Both the position numbers and the translations under genes were made by a program. A stretch of 64,000 nucleotides of DNA from Vicinamibacteria bacterium (GTDB taxonomy: Bacteria; Acidobacteriota; Vicinamibacteria; Fen-336), in assembly GCA_035570235.1 (NCBI GenBank), contig DATMML010000064.1:62001-126000 (forward strand), read 5' to 3'. The notes below the pieces were generated by a model. That model had not been told where the DNA came from and made no database searches. It worked only from the letters and a program-made list of their open reading frames with translations. The first letter of the stretch is position 1, and every line of letters begins with the position of its first letter. This document shows, piece by piece, positions 46,659 through 55,103 of this stretch.

Positions 46659-48041
46659 ATGCCCGCGGCCCGCGCATTCATAGTGGTCGGCCTGGCCACG
46701 CTCGCGGTGGCGGTCGCGGTGGCGGTACCGTGGCTGGCCGCGTGCGCTGTGGTCCTCGATGCCCTCCTCGTAGCCGCGCTGGTGATCGACGCACGGCGCG
46801 CCGCCTCCGTGCCCCTTTCCGCCAGACGGCTTTGGCCACCCCTCCTCGTGCAGGGAGCTCGAGCTGCCGTCGAGGTCCGCGTCTCCTCCCCCGCCCGCGT
46901 CATCCTTCTTGCTCGTGAGGCTCTTCATCCTGGCCTCGCGGCCGGTCCCCTGAGACACCGTCTCACGGTGGCACCCGGCGACGAGGCGTCATGGCGGTAC
47001 GAGATCCTTCCTCGTTGGCGTGGTGAGCACACCGTGGGGCCGCTCACGGTGCGCGTGCTGGGACCCTGGGGCCTGGCCTGGTCGCAGCGGGACCTGCTCT
47101 CTCCCGATGAGCGCCGCGTCTACCCCCAGACCCGCTGGGAGGGACGCGTCGGTCGGCTGCTCGCCCTCGCCGACCGTCGAGAACTGGGTCAGGCCCCGCT
47201 GCGAATACAAAGCGCGGGGACCGAGCCTTATGCGCTGCGGGAGTACCGGCCGGGTGACCCCCCGACGCGCATCCAGTGGAAGGCCTCGGCCCGTCACCAG
47301 CGGCTCTTGTCGCGAGAGGACACCTGGGAGCGGGGGACGCGTCTCGTGATCCTCCTCGACTGCGCGCGCGCCATGACCTCCCTCGATGGCGCACGCAGCA
47401 AGCTCGACCACGCTCTAGCGGCGGCGCTGGCTCTGACCCGGATCGCCGTGAGCCGGGGCGACCGCGTCACCGTGATCGGATTCTCCGACCGGATCGAGCG
47501 CGTCATTCGTGTCCGCTCCGGCAGCCGGGGCGTTGCCCTGGCCTATGGAGCGCTCTATGACCTCGCGGCCCGCCTCACCGAGCCCGCCTATGACCTGGCC
47601 GTGGAGACGGTTTCCAAGCTCGAGTCGCGTCGGGCGCTGGTCGTGCTGCTGACCTCCGTCGTGGACCTGGTTGCGAGCGAGCTGCTGCGGTCTGCCCTCG
47701 TCCATCTCAGCCGCAAGCACCGCCCCGCTCTCATCAACCTCGAGGACCCGGACCTCACCCGTCTCGCCTTTGGCGTACCGGCTATTCCCGAGGAGGCCTT
47801 CGCCAAGACCTCAGCTCTCGAGATGCTCCTCGGCAATCGAAGGCTGGGCCGGCGGCTCCAGAGGGCGGGGATTGCGGTGGGCATGGCCGCCGCCGACCAG
47901 CTCGCCTGGAGGACCCTTGAGACTTATTTCGGCCTCTCCCGGTGGGGCTCGCGGCCCCCGCCCCTGGCTCAGCGCAGGTCCGTGCACCTCGTTGGGCAGG
48001 CGCCGTCAACGACCGGAGGCTCAGAGCCGTCGGCCAGGTAG
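46659..48041 (+). CDS. DUF58 (VWA-like) protein
   Basis: The 460-residue protein begins three bases after the MoxR stop. Two N-terminal hydrophobic helices precede a beta-rich part (HRLTVAPGDEASWRYEILPR, WRGEHTVGPLTVRVLGPWGL). The DUF58 signature is YALREYRPGDPPTRIQWKAS, followed by a von Willebrand A-like region with VILLDCARAM in the metal-site position (DxSxS changed to D-C-A-R-A, so metal binding may be lost), then RAGLALTRIAVSRGDRV-like sequence. It ends 73 bases inside the 3' end of the convergent pilin-like gene. Confidence 0.92.
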   Translation: MPAARAFIVVGLATLAVAVAVAVPWLAACAVVLDALLVAALVIDARRAASVPLSARRLWPPLLVQGARAAVEVRVSSPARVILLAREALHPGLAAGPLRHRLTVAPGDEASWRYEILPRWRGEHTVGPLTVRVLGPWGLAWSQRDLLSPDERRVYPQTRWEGRVGRLLALADRRELGQAPLRIQSAGTEPYALREYRPGDPPTRIQWKASARHQRLLSREDTWERGTRLVILLDCARAMTSLDGARSKLDHALAAALALTRIAVSRGDRVTVIGFSDRIERVIRVRSGSRGVALAYGALYDLAARLTEPAYDLAVETVSKLESRRALVVLLTSVVDLVASELLRSALVHLSRKHRPALINLEDPDLTRLAFGVPAIPEEAFAKTSALEMLLGNRRLGRRLQRAGIAVGMAAADQLAWRTLETYFGLSRWGSRPPPLAQRRSVHLVGQAPSTTGGSEPSAR

Positions 48042-48676
48042 CAGATTCGGCCGCTGTCATCGACGCAGAACGAGCGGACACCGGTCTGTCCCGGTGCGAC
48101 GGGGATGGCCACGTAGGCATAGTGTGCCAGGCTGGATTGCGACCCCGCAGCCGGGCGGGCGCCCGATGTCGCCGGCACACCTTGGAAAACGCGCCGATAC
48201 CCACCTTTGACCGTCGCCGTCGCCAGCTGGCCGTCGAGCATCGCCGTACCGGAGTGCCCGGGGAGGCAGGCGGTCGGCTTGGCCAGGCACTCGAGCGTGT
48301 CGTAATAGCCTCCGTTGGCGGAAGCGTAGGCGGTTTCGGCCGCCGCCACCGTGCACACGTCGGCGATGGCAGCGGACTCGTTCGCCGTTACCCGCGCCCG
48401 CAGGACGCTCGGTATGACGATCGCCGCGATGATGCCCAGCACGAAGGGCATCACGAGGACGGAGAGCGCGGAGAGCGCGATCCCCGTCACCGCCAGGCCC
48501 TTCCCCCCGTACTCGGCGGGCGCATTCCTCGCCTTCACCAGGGCAACGACGCCGAGCACGATGCCGAGCATGGCACCGACGCCAACGAGGCCTATGGTCG
48601 GTATGCTGAGGATTCCGAGAACGAGAGACGTTATGGCGAGGCCCCGCCTGGGGCCCCCAGGTCCTGCATCAACCAC
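47969..48676 (-). CDS. DUF4190 plus type IV pilin-like fusion protein
   Basis: This 235-residue protein begins at GTG 48676 behind GGGGAG. Its first part has two hydrophobic helices of the DUF4190 type (LAITSLVLGILSIPTIGLVG, GAMLGIVLGVVALVKA). The third helix, FVLGIIAAIVIPSVLRARVT followed by ANESAAIADVCTVAAAETAY, is the hydrophobic spine of type IV pilins and pseudopilins, although it is internal, not at a prepilin-peptidase site. The C-terminal globular part has four Cys. It is probably a membrane-held pilin-like domain that cannot be processed normally. It converges on DUF58 with a 73-base overlap. Confidence 0.8.
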   Translation of the reverse strand: MVDAGPGGPRRGLAITSLVLGILSIPTIGLVGVGAMLGIVLGVVALVKARNAPAEYGGKGLAVTGIALSALSVLVMPFVLGIIAAIVIPSVLRARVTANESAAIADVCTVAAAETAYASANGGYYDTLECLAKPTACLPGHSGTAMLDGQLATATVKGGYRRVFQGVPATSGARPAAGSQSSLAHYAYVAIPVAPGQTGVRSFCVDDSGRICYLADGSEPPVVDGACPTRCTDLR

Positions 48677-49000
48677 AATCTACTCCCCGAGCCGGCGCGC
48701 CCTCAAAACACGCTGCGAAGCAGCGCTTCAGGCGCTCCGTGACCGCGGTTCGCTGGAACAACCAACACTGACCCCGTTTCCGTCGACACGCATTAGACCC
48801 TCGAATCATGCTCTTGACAACTAGCGAGGCCACTGAGTCTCGCGAGGACCTCTCCGCGACGCTCTCGCAGCTGCGACGGATCCGGGCAATTGACCCGCGA
48901 CGATCTGACGGTGGGCACGTCGTTTCCGGAATGCCACCGCCTCTTCGCGGCCTAGCGGAAGTTCCCGTTGCTTCGGGCGCGGGCCCCAACTCCGGCTAGA
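48677..49000. other. intergenic region, 324 bases
   Basis: This region is upstream of both the pilin-like gene (leftward) and the MFS gene (rightward), so it should hold two divergent promoters. I see no strong consensus boxes and no credible small gene. Confidence 0.45.
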
Positions 49001-50287
49001 ATGCGCGGCGGCATGCGCGGCGGCGTCCTCCTATCCTATCGCTGGTGGGTCGTGGTGATGCTGTGGGGGGTCTGCTTGCTGAACTACGCAGACCGGCAGG
49101 CCATCTTCTCCGTGTTCCCGCTGCTCCAGGCAGAGATGGGCCTGGGTGATGTCGAGCTCGCAATTGTGGGCGGGTTCTTCATGTGGATCTACGCCCTCGC
49201 CCTCCCACTCGCCGGCTTCGTGGGCGACCGGTTCAGCCGGCGAGGGCTCGTCATCGGGGGCCTCGTGTTCTGGTCCCTCGTCACCTTGGCCACCGCCCTC
49301 TCGACGAGGTACTGGCACCTCGTGATCTTCCGCGCGCTGGAGGGCTTCGGCGAGGCCTTCTACTTCCCCGCCTCGATGTCGCTCATCGCCGACTACCACG
49401 GGCCACAGACGCGCTCGCGCGCGATGGCGCTTCACCAATCGAGCGTCTACGCGGGCACGGTGCTGGGTGGCACCGCGGCCGGCTTCTTCGGGCAGCACTA
49501 CGGCTGGCGCTCGGGTTTCTACGTCTTCGGCGCCGCAGGCGTCGTCCTCGGGATCGCCCTACTTGGATTCCTGCGCGAGCCGCAGCGGGGGCGGGCGGAT
49601 CTCGCACCGGCCGACGTCGGGGTGGAGACATCGACCCTACGGGGGGCGATCCACGACGTCTTCGGCCTGCCGATCGTCTGGGTGCTCGTCGCCGTCTTCC
49701 TGGGCGCGAACTTCGTGGCCGCGATCTTCCTCACCTGGATGCCGTCGTTCCTGGGCCGCAAGTTCGGGATGAGCCTGTCAATGGCCGGATTGAACGCGAC
49801 AGCGTGGATCCAGATCGCGTCTATAGCCGGCGTCCTGGCCGGAGGGTGGCTCGCGGACCGCTGGGTCCGGCGCCACCACGGTGGCCGGATGATGACGCAG
49901 GCTCTCGGCCTATTGGCCGGAGTACCCTTTCTTTTCGTCACTGGCTGGACGCTCTCGGTGCCGGTGCTGGTCCTGGCGATGGTCGGCTTCGGCTGCTTCA
50001 AGGGGGTCTATGACGCCAACATCTGGGCCGCTCTCTACGACGTGGTGCCGCTGAACCGTCGCGCAACAGCGGTGGGGGCGATGAACGCGATCGGCTGGCT
50101 GGGCGGCGGCACCGCTCCAGTGGCCATGGCGGCCGTCTCGCAGCGCTGGGGCATGAGCGCGTGCCTGAGCGCCACCTCGGTGGTCTACCTCTTCGTCGGA
50201 GGTCTGATGGCGCTGGGCGTCCGTTTGTTCCTCCCCGCCCGGTCGACGGCTGTGGGCACGCCGACCCCGCCGCCAGCCGCGGGCTAA
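49001..50287 (+). CDS. MFS transporter (spinster-like)
   Basis: The protein has about 428 residues from ATG 49001; an in-frame ATG 12 bases later is equally possible because the start region is a 12-base tandem duplication (MRGGMRGG). Twelve helices are visible, with the MFS motif A at loop 2-3 (GFVGDRFSRRGLVIGG) and the motif NYADRQAIFSVFPLLQAEM after helix 1, typical of the Spns/hexuronate-like branch. Later segments are RALEGFGEAFYFPASMSLIA, GWRSGFYVFGAAGVVLGIAL and AGGWLADRWVRRHHGG. Substrate unknown; organic acids or lipids are transported by relatives. Confidence 0.93.
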   Translation: MRGGMRGGVLLSYRWWVVVMLWGVCLLNYADRQAIFSVFPLLQAEMGLGDVELAIVGGFFMWIYALALPLAGFVGDRFSRRGLVIGGLVFWSLVTLATALSTRYWHLVIFRALEGFGEAFYFPASMSLIADYHGPQTRSRAMALHQSSVYAGTVLGGTAAGFFGQHYGWRSGFYVFGAAGVVLGIALLGFLREPQRGRADLAPADVGVETSTLRGAIHDVFGLPIVWVLVAVFLGANFVAAIFLTWMPSFLGRKFGMSLSMAGLNATAWIQIASIAGVLAGGWLADRWVRRHHGGRMMTQALGLLAGVPFLFVTGWTLSVPVLVLAMVGFGCFKGVYDANIWAALYDVVPLNRRATAVGAMNAIGWLGGGTAPVAMAAVSQRWGMSACLSATSVVYLFVGGLMALGVRLFLPARSTAVGTPTPPPAAG

Positions 50288-50462
50288 GGAGCAGGTGCCG
50301 CTTGCCGTTTCGGTTGACAGAATGGCGTTGGTCCCAACATGCTGAGCTCGAGCACTCTGACCGCCTCCTGCTAAGTAGAGCCCTCGGCGGATGCTCACCT
50401 GAGGGCAGCTTCTGCTGGCGTCAGCTATGAATCGGCGCGTCCCGGGCAGCTCATCGCGGACT

Positions 50463-51325
50463 TCAGACATCCGTCATCTGGCCGCATTCCTGGACTATGA
50501 ACTCGCTGAACCTCGTCCGCGTCTTCCTCTGGGTCTGGGCAAAGTGCCAGACCACGACGATCGTGAGCAGCAGCAGCCACAGCATCACTGTTAGGAAAGG
50601 GTCCTTCACGAAAGGGTTTTCGTAGAATGTTCGCGGAGGGCCCCCCTGGCTCTCGTGAGCGGGCAGCCAAGCCGCGCGCGCCCAGTAAGCCATGAGAGCA
50701 ATATAGGCGCCCACGTCCGCGTAGTTCACGAGGGTCCGAAGGTCCCAGCCATAGCTGTCTAGAACGTTGAGGCCAATGGTGAAGAAGAGCAGGTAAGGTA
50801 CGAACCCGATCAGGATGGCTTTGTGAAAGGGATCTACGGGAAGCCGGTACCAGAGGATCGTGGCCGCGATGGCCGTGAACAACCAGATGGTCCCGTTCAC
50901 CAAGCGCGGCTGGATGCGTCCCGCGGTCAGCTCGAACGTAGGGGGAGTGGAGGCCGTGCTCTGGCTACCATCCCCGGTCACGGCCAACACCGTAGCAAAC
51001 GTCACGGCCAAGAGTAGAAGCACGACGCCCCTCGCCGTGGACCGCGCTCCCGGGAACGCGCGGAAGGTCCGGAAGGACAGCTCGAGAGCCACCCCGAAGC
51101 GGAGGGCGGCGACGAAGACCTCCTTCAGGACCCAGGCATCCGGGTGTAAAACCACGCTGGCCCGAAAATCACCAGGAGGTCGAACGTCAGCACCGCCCCC
51201 AGGTACAGCACGAACGTGGGGCAGTTGCGGTAGCGCCGCCGAATGACAATCCCGACCACGGCCGCCAGGATCAGCAAGTCCCCGGCGAGCGCGACGGCGA
51301 TCTCGATCGGGCTCATGTGACTCAT
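50463..51325 (-). pseudogene. membrane protein gene with a one-base frameshift
   Basis: Two overlapping frames give one coherent membrane protein. The first (51325 down to about 51141) reads SPIEIAVALAGDLLILAAVV, then RYRNCPTFVLYLGAVLTFDL and ends FGPAWFYTR before drifting to a stop. The second continues DAWVLKEVFVAALRFGVALE and runs through about seven helices to the stop at 50463. Joining needs a -1 shift at about 51138-51142, equal to one missing G in the coding strand (CGGGAT read as CGGAT). No slippery heptamer fits, so this is a recent mutation or a sequencing error more than programmed frameshifting. Family: acidobacterial-type multi-pass protein of unknown function. Confidence 0.7.
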
Positions 51326-51639
51326 CGATGGTTTGCCCGCAATCTGGGGCCTCTAGGGAAGTCCCCACGGTCAAGACCTTTTCGATTGAAGCATATTTCG
51401 CGGGCGGCAGAAGCGGCCGTGAAGTCTACCGACACCGGCAGACCGGCCGGAAGATCCGGTCATCGGCGGTCCCGCCCGCCCGAAGCGACTCATGAAGGGC
51501 GCTCTGAACCCGTCTAGGACGGGTACGGGCGGATCACCCTTGCCGGACATATTGACAAGTACCGCCCGGCCGTCCCGCTCCTGAGGGTCCACGGCAGCGA
51601 GGCCCACGAGCACCCGCAGCGGCCACGGGCAGATGAAGG
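51326..51639. other. intergenic region, 314 bases
   Basis: This lies between the response-regulator stop and the start of the frameshifted membrane gene, both on the minus strand. ACCCGTC (51508-51514) and GACGGGT (51518-51524) form a perfect 7-bp stem with a 3-base loop, a weak terminator candidate for the LytTR operon. An 80-codon minus-strand frame here (51371-51613) looks non-coding. Confidence 0.4.
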
Positions 51640-52371
51640 CTACTCCAGCAGCTCCCGGAGGCGGGTGTATCCCTCCCGGCTCACCGGCACGCGCGTGCCG
51701 TCGGCCAGGATGGCCACGTGGTCGTTCTTGCCGTAGGGCTCGAGAGCCCGGATGCGATCGAGACGCACGAGGAACGAGCGATGGACGCGGACGAACTGCG
51801 ACGGGTCAAGGCTCGCCTCGAGGCCTGCCAGGGTCTGCGTCTTGAGGAACGTCTTCCCGTCCGTGCGCAGGGCGACATAGTCGTCCTGGGCCTGGGCGTA
51901 GTCCAGCCGCTCGATGGGGATCACCTGGATGTGCGCGCCGTCCTTCACCACGACCCGCTGCGCGTACTCTCCGGGCCGACGGGCGGCGTTGGCAAGGAGA
52001 GTGGCGTCGGGCCGCTCCCCCACCCGAGCGCGGGCGCGCGCCAAGGCCTCGCGAAGGCGCGCCGCCCGGTAGGGCTTCAGCACGTAATCGACCGCGTGCA
52101 CTTCGAAGGCGCGCAGGGCATGGCTATCGTAGGCGGTGACAAAGACGACCGCGATCGAGGGATCTAGGAGCTCCAGGACCTCGAAGCCGTCAAGCTTCGG
52201 CATCTCGATGTCCAGAAAAACCACCTCCGGCTCGAGATCCGTCGCCGCCTTGACCGCTTCCAGCCCGGTGGCGGCCTCGCCCAGGATTTCCACGTCCGGC
52301 TCCCCGGCAAGCATCTCGCGGAGGAGGGCCCGCGCGGGGGCCTCGTCGTCGACGATCAGCACGCGAATCAC
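51640..52371 (-). CDS. LytTR-type response regulator
   Basis: The 243-residue protein starts at GTG overlapping the kinase stop (GTGA); the longer frame upstream is not coding. The receiver domain has the acidic pair DD at residues 8-9 and the phospho-acceptor Asp54 in VVFLDIEMPKLDGFEVLELL, with switch Thr/Lys in VTAYDSHALRAFEVHAVDYV and LKPY. The C-terminal LytTR DNA-binding domain includes RVVVKDGAHIQVIPIERLDY, FLKTQTLAGLEASLDPSQFV and VHRSFLVRLDRIRALEPYGK. It is the partner of the adjacent LytS-type kinase. Confidence 0.95.
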   Translation of the reverse strand: MIRVLIVDDEAPARALLREMLAGEPDVEILGEAATGLEAVKAATDLEPEVVFLDIEMPKLDGFEVLELLDPSIAVVFVTAYDSHALRAFEVHAVDYVLKPYRAARLREALARARARVGERPDATLLANAARRPGEYAQRVVVKDGAHIQVIPIERLDYAQAQDDYVALRTDGKTFLKTQTLAGLEASLDPSQFVRVHRSFLVRLDRIRALEPYGKNDHVAILADGTRVPVSREGYTRLRELLE

Positions 52372-53432
52372 TCCACAACCTCCGCGGGCATGGAGATCGC
52401 CACCCGGAAACGATCGGCGCCGCGCACAGCTTCGACCAGCGCGCGATCCCCGTAGGCCGCCAGCAGCCGGCGTCGGACGTTGGCGAGCCCGACGCCCACC
52501 CCGGGCCGGCGCGGCGCATCGGGATCGAACGGGTTCTCCACACTGATGCGCATGCGCTGCCCGTCGGTGCGGGCCTCGATGCGCAGCACACCGCCCTCCG
52601 GGCAGGTGGCGATGCCGTGCCGGATGGCGTTCTCGACGAGCGGTTGCAGGAGGAGGGGCAGCAGCCGACAGCCCCGCGCCGCCTCGTCGACGCACTCGTC
52701 GACGGACAGCCGCGTGCCGAGCCGCATTCCCTCGATCGCCAGGTAGGTCCGGGCGACCGCGACCTCCTCCTCCAGAGTCACCGTGGATTTCTCTCCGAGG
52801 GCGAGCGTGCTCCGGAAGAACTCCGCGAGCAGGATGCACATCTCGCGGGCGCGCAGGGGATCGATGGACACGAGCGCGCTGATGGAATTCAGGCTATTGA
52901 AAAGGAAGTGCGGGTGGACCTGGGCCCGCAGCGCTCTGAGCTCCGCCTCGCGGGCCAGGATCGAGAGCTCCATGGAGTGCTGCTCGGCGCGCCGAGTGGC
53001 ATCCACGCCCAGGAGCACGTAGTGGAAGGACACGGCCAGGACGTAGACCAGGACCCCCGCGGCTATGACCCCTGTGGAGCGGGTCGCGTAAGAGCCTTCG
53101 ATCCCCGCACCAGGGCGCGTGGAGCCGGCGAGGCGAGCTAGAGCTCCTCCGAGGTAGGCGGCGGCCAGGCCCGTGAGCAGCGCTCCACCGGCATGGGTGA
53201 GCAGGAGACGGGAGGCGGAGGTCTCGTCGACCGGCAGCGCGCGGCACAGGTACCAGACGGGCAGCAGAAGAAGGGTGACAGCCACGGACAGGGGAAACGC
53301 GATCAGCGCCGCCGACGCCGCAGGCAGAGCGTTGCGGCCCTGTGCGAGGAACGCCGTTCCCGCCAGGGCCACTGGCACCGAGGCCGTCATGTACATCGCC
53401 AAGCGGCGGCGGTCGGCAAGGACGGGGTGCAC
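52368..53432 (-). CDS. LytS/YehU-type sensor histidine kinase
   Basis: The protein has about 354 residues; the start is GTG 53432, just after the LiaF-like stop, with an internal ATG at 53396 as alternative. Four hydrophobic helices are followed by the phospho-acceptor segment LRAQVHPHFLFNSLNSISAL, typical of the His_kinase family with FNSLN. The ATPase part has the N-box LVENAIRHGI and the G-box GVGVGLANVRRRLLAAYG. The short cytoplasmic linker suggests that membrane helices or the LiaF-like partner are the sensing elements. Coupled to the response regulator gene. Confidence 0.93.
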   Translation of the reverse strand: MHPVLADRRRLAMYMTASVPVALAGTAFLAQGRNALPAASAALIAFPLSVAVTLLLLPVWYLCRALPVDETSASRLLLTHAGGALLTGLAAAYLGGALARLAGSTRPGAGIEGSYATRSTGVIAAGVLVYVLAVSFHYVLLGVDATRRAEQHSMELSILAREAELRALRAQVHPHFLFNSLNSISALVSIDPLRAREMCILLAEFFRSTLALGEKSTVTLEEEVAVARTYLAIEGMRLGTRLSVDECVDEAARGCRLLPLLLQPLVENAIRHGIATCPEGGVLRIEARTDGQRMRISVENPFDPDAPRRPGVGVGLANVRRRLLAAYGDRALVEAVRGADRFRVAISMPAEVVE

Positions 53433-53434
53433 GC

Positions 53435-54112
53435 TCAGGACCTGATCGACACGGCGCCCATGATCACGTGGCCGCGCACCACCAGTCCTGGCCCGCCGGA
53501 GGCGGAGAGGGAGTCCACCTTGTCCTCGAAGGCGCCCATCACGGGGACAACCCTCGCATCCACCTTCCACCCGGTCGGAACCTTGATCTCGATCCCTCCC
53601 CAGAAGGCAAAGACATCAAGGTAGGCGGTGCCGCTCGTCAAGGTCGCCTTCCGAAGGTCGACTTCCACGCCGCCTATGACGGCGGTGACGGAGCCGCCGC
53701 GGAAATCGACGGATGGGTGGCTGCGCTTGAGGTAGCCGATGAGCGCCATGTCATCCAGGTAGGGCGATTCCGAGACCGCTTCCGCCCGTGGCCCCTCGAC
53801 GCCCTGCCGCAGCAGGAACACCCCGATGGCCACCATGAGCAGAGCCCACGAAGACCCGGAGGCCAGGAGACTCGTCAACTGGAAGAGGCCCCCGAGGAGG
53901 AGGAACGCGGTTCCGGCGGCCCGCTGGCCGTCCTCCCGCGGCTGTCTTACCTTGACGATGCCCGCTCCAATGAGGAGCAGCGGCCACCACCTGCCGACTC
54001 CCGTGCCCAGGACTCCTGCGCTGTCCAGGGTGAAGATCAGGCCGATGGCGATTAGGACGAGGGCGAGCGCGGTGCGGCTGCGGTCGGTGCTTGCGGAGAA
54101 GGCCGTTCTCAC
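53435..54112 (-). CDS. LiaF-like membrane protein
   Basis: The 225-residue protein starts at GTG overlapping the stop of the discoidin gene. It has four hydrophobic helices in the first half (ALALVLIAIGLIFTLDSAGV, WWPLLLIGAGIVKV, AFLLLGGLFQLTSLLASG, WALLMVAIGVFLLRQGVEGP) and a C-terminal beta-helix-like domain of the LiaF/DUF2154 type: FRGGSVTAVIGGVEVDLRKA, LDVFAFWGGIEIKVPTGWKV and VVPVMGAFEDKVDS. In Firmicutes LiaF inhibits the LiaSR cell-envelope stress system. Here the downstream kinase and regulator are LytS/LytTR type. Confidence 0.9.
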   Translation of the reverse strand: MRTAFSASTDRSRTALALVLIAIGLIFTLDSAGVLGTGVGRWWPLLLIGAGIVKVRQPREDGQRAAGTAFLLLGGLFQLTSLLASGSSWALLMVAIGVFLLRQGVEGPRAEAVSESPYLDDMALIGYLKRSHPSVDFRGGSVTAVIGGVEVDLRKATLTSGTAYLDVFAFWGGIEIKVPTGWKVDARVVPVMGAFEDKVDSLSASGGPGLVVRGHVIMGAVSIRS

Positions 54113-54924
54113 AACGTGCCCCCCGAAGGTCCAGCCCCGCCCTCATCGGGCCGCTCGCGCCGCCGAAGCGACTGCAGCAGGATCACGACGCCCACCACCA
54201 TCAGGACGACCGACGACGTCTGCCGGAACCCCCAGGAGACGAGGCCGAGGCCCTGGAGCTGCAGGAACGCCCCCGCGGCGGTCATGACCATGCCTACCAC
54301 TTGAGTCGTGTCGTCGCGGGGCGCCAGGAGAAGGGGCAAGCCGGTCGCCATGATCAGGAGCGGCCAGAACCGGAGCCACAGCACGAACGCGCCGTGATCC
54401 TCCACGGACGACGCCGTCGCGGGCTTCCCCTGGGAGACGAGGGTGCCCGCGGAATCGAAGACCTGTAGCTCCCAGAGGGAATAGCCGTACGGCGTGCCGC
54501 GCTGGGTTCCCATGAGGCGGACGTAACGGGCCGTCGCGTCCACCTCCTGCTCCTCGATCCCGCCCACCGCCCCCCTCACTCGGCGGGCGGTCGTCCAATT
54601 CACGCCGTCGCTCGAGACCTGCAACTCGTAGTCCCTTGCATAGGCCGCCTCCCAGTTGAGCCGGACGCGGCTCAGGGGAGTGGCGACCCCAAGATCCACG
54701 GTCAGCCACTGTGGATCGCGGAATTCCGACGACCAGCGGGTCTTAAAGCTGCCGTCCACGGCGTGCTGAGGGTCGAACTGGCGCGCGGGCTCCCCGAGGT
54801 CGATGCGCCCCATGTCGTGCAGGGTGAAGAGTACTCCCATCACGACGAAGAGGCTTCCCCAGACTATCTTGGCCACCCGCTCCTGCCGATCAGCCCGCGC
54901 CCTTGCCCCCGTCCGCTCCACCAT
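54109..54924 (-). CDS. discoidin (F5/8 type C) domain membrane protein
   Basis: The protein has about 271 residues from ATG 54924, 9 bases after GAGAGG. An N-terminal anchor helix (IVWGSLFVVMGVLFTLHDMG) leads to a galactose-binding-like discoidin domain: AVDGSFKTRWSSEFRDPQWL, TVDLGVATPLSRVRLNWEAA, YELQVSSDGVNWTTARRV and ARYVRLMGTQRGTPYGYSLW. Two or three further helices follow, such as WLRFWPLLIMATGLPLLLAP and VVLMVVGVVILLQSLRRR. The F5/8C fold binds carbohydrates or lipids, so this may sense an envelope glycan for the LiaF-like/LytS/LytTR system in the same operon. That sensing role is inference. Confidence 0.88.
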   Translation of the reverse strand: MVERTGARARADRQERVAKIVWGSLFVVMGVLFTLHDMGRIDLGEPARQFDPQHAVDGSFKTRWSSEFRDPQWLTVDLGVATPLSRVRLNWEAAYARDYELQVSSDGVNWTTARRVRGAVGGIEEQEVDATARYVRLMGTQRGTPYGYSLWELQVFDSAGTLVSQGKPATASSVEDHGAFVLWLRFWPLLIMATGLPLLLAPRDDTTQVVGMVMTAAGAFLQLQGLGLVSWGFRQTSSVVLMVVGVVILLQSLRRRERPDEGGAGPSGGTL

Positions 54925-55103
54925 GTCCATCACCTCTCGCGGACAAGATACAGGCGGATGGCCCCGGTCTGCACGTTCAAATCGGTGAACTGGGGATCGG
55001 GATCGGCGGGTGGTAGATCCCCCGCCCGCCGACCGCCGCCCACCATCGGCCGAATCGGGCAGGACATCCCGCCCTCGCCGCCGTAGGTTGCCTTCAGAGG
55101 TGG

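Noticed and set aside
51130-51160. programmed -1 frameshifting in the split membrane gene
   Set aside because: There is no X-XXY-YYZ slippery heptamer at the junction; a single-base loss explains the data more simply.
51371-51613. 80-codon minus-strand frame between the response regulator and the frameshifted gene
   Set aside because: No ribosome site, Arg/Gly/Pro-rich, and no family resemblance.
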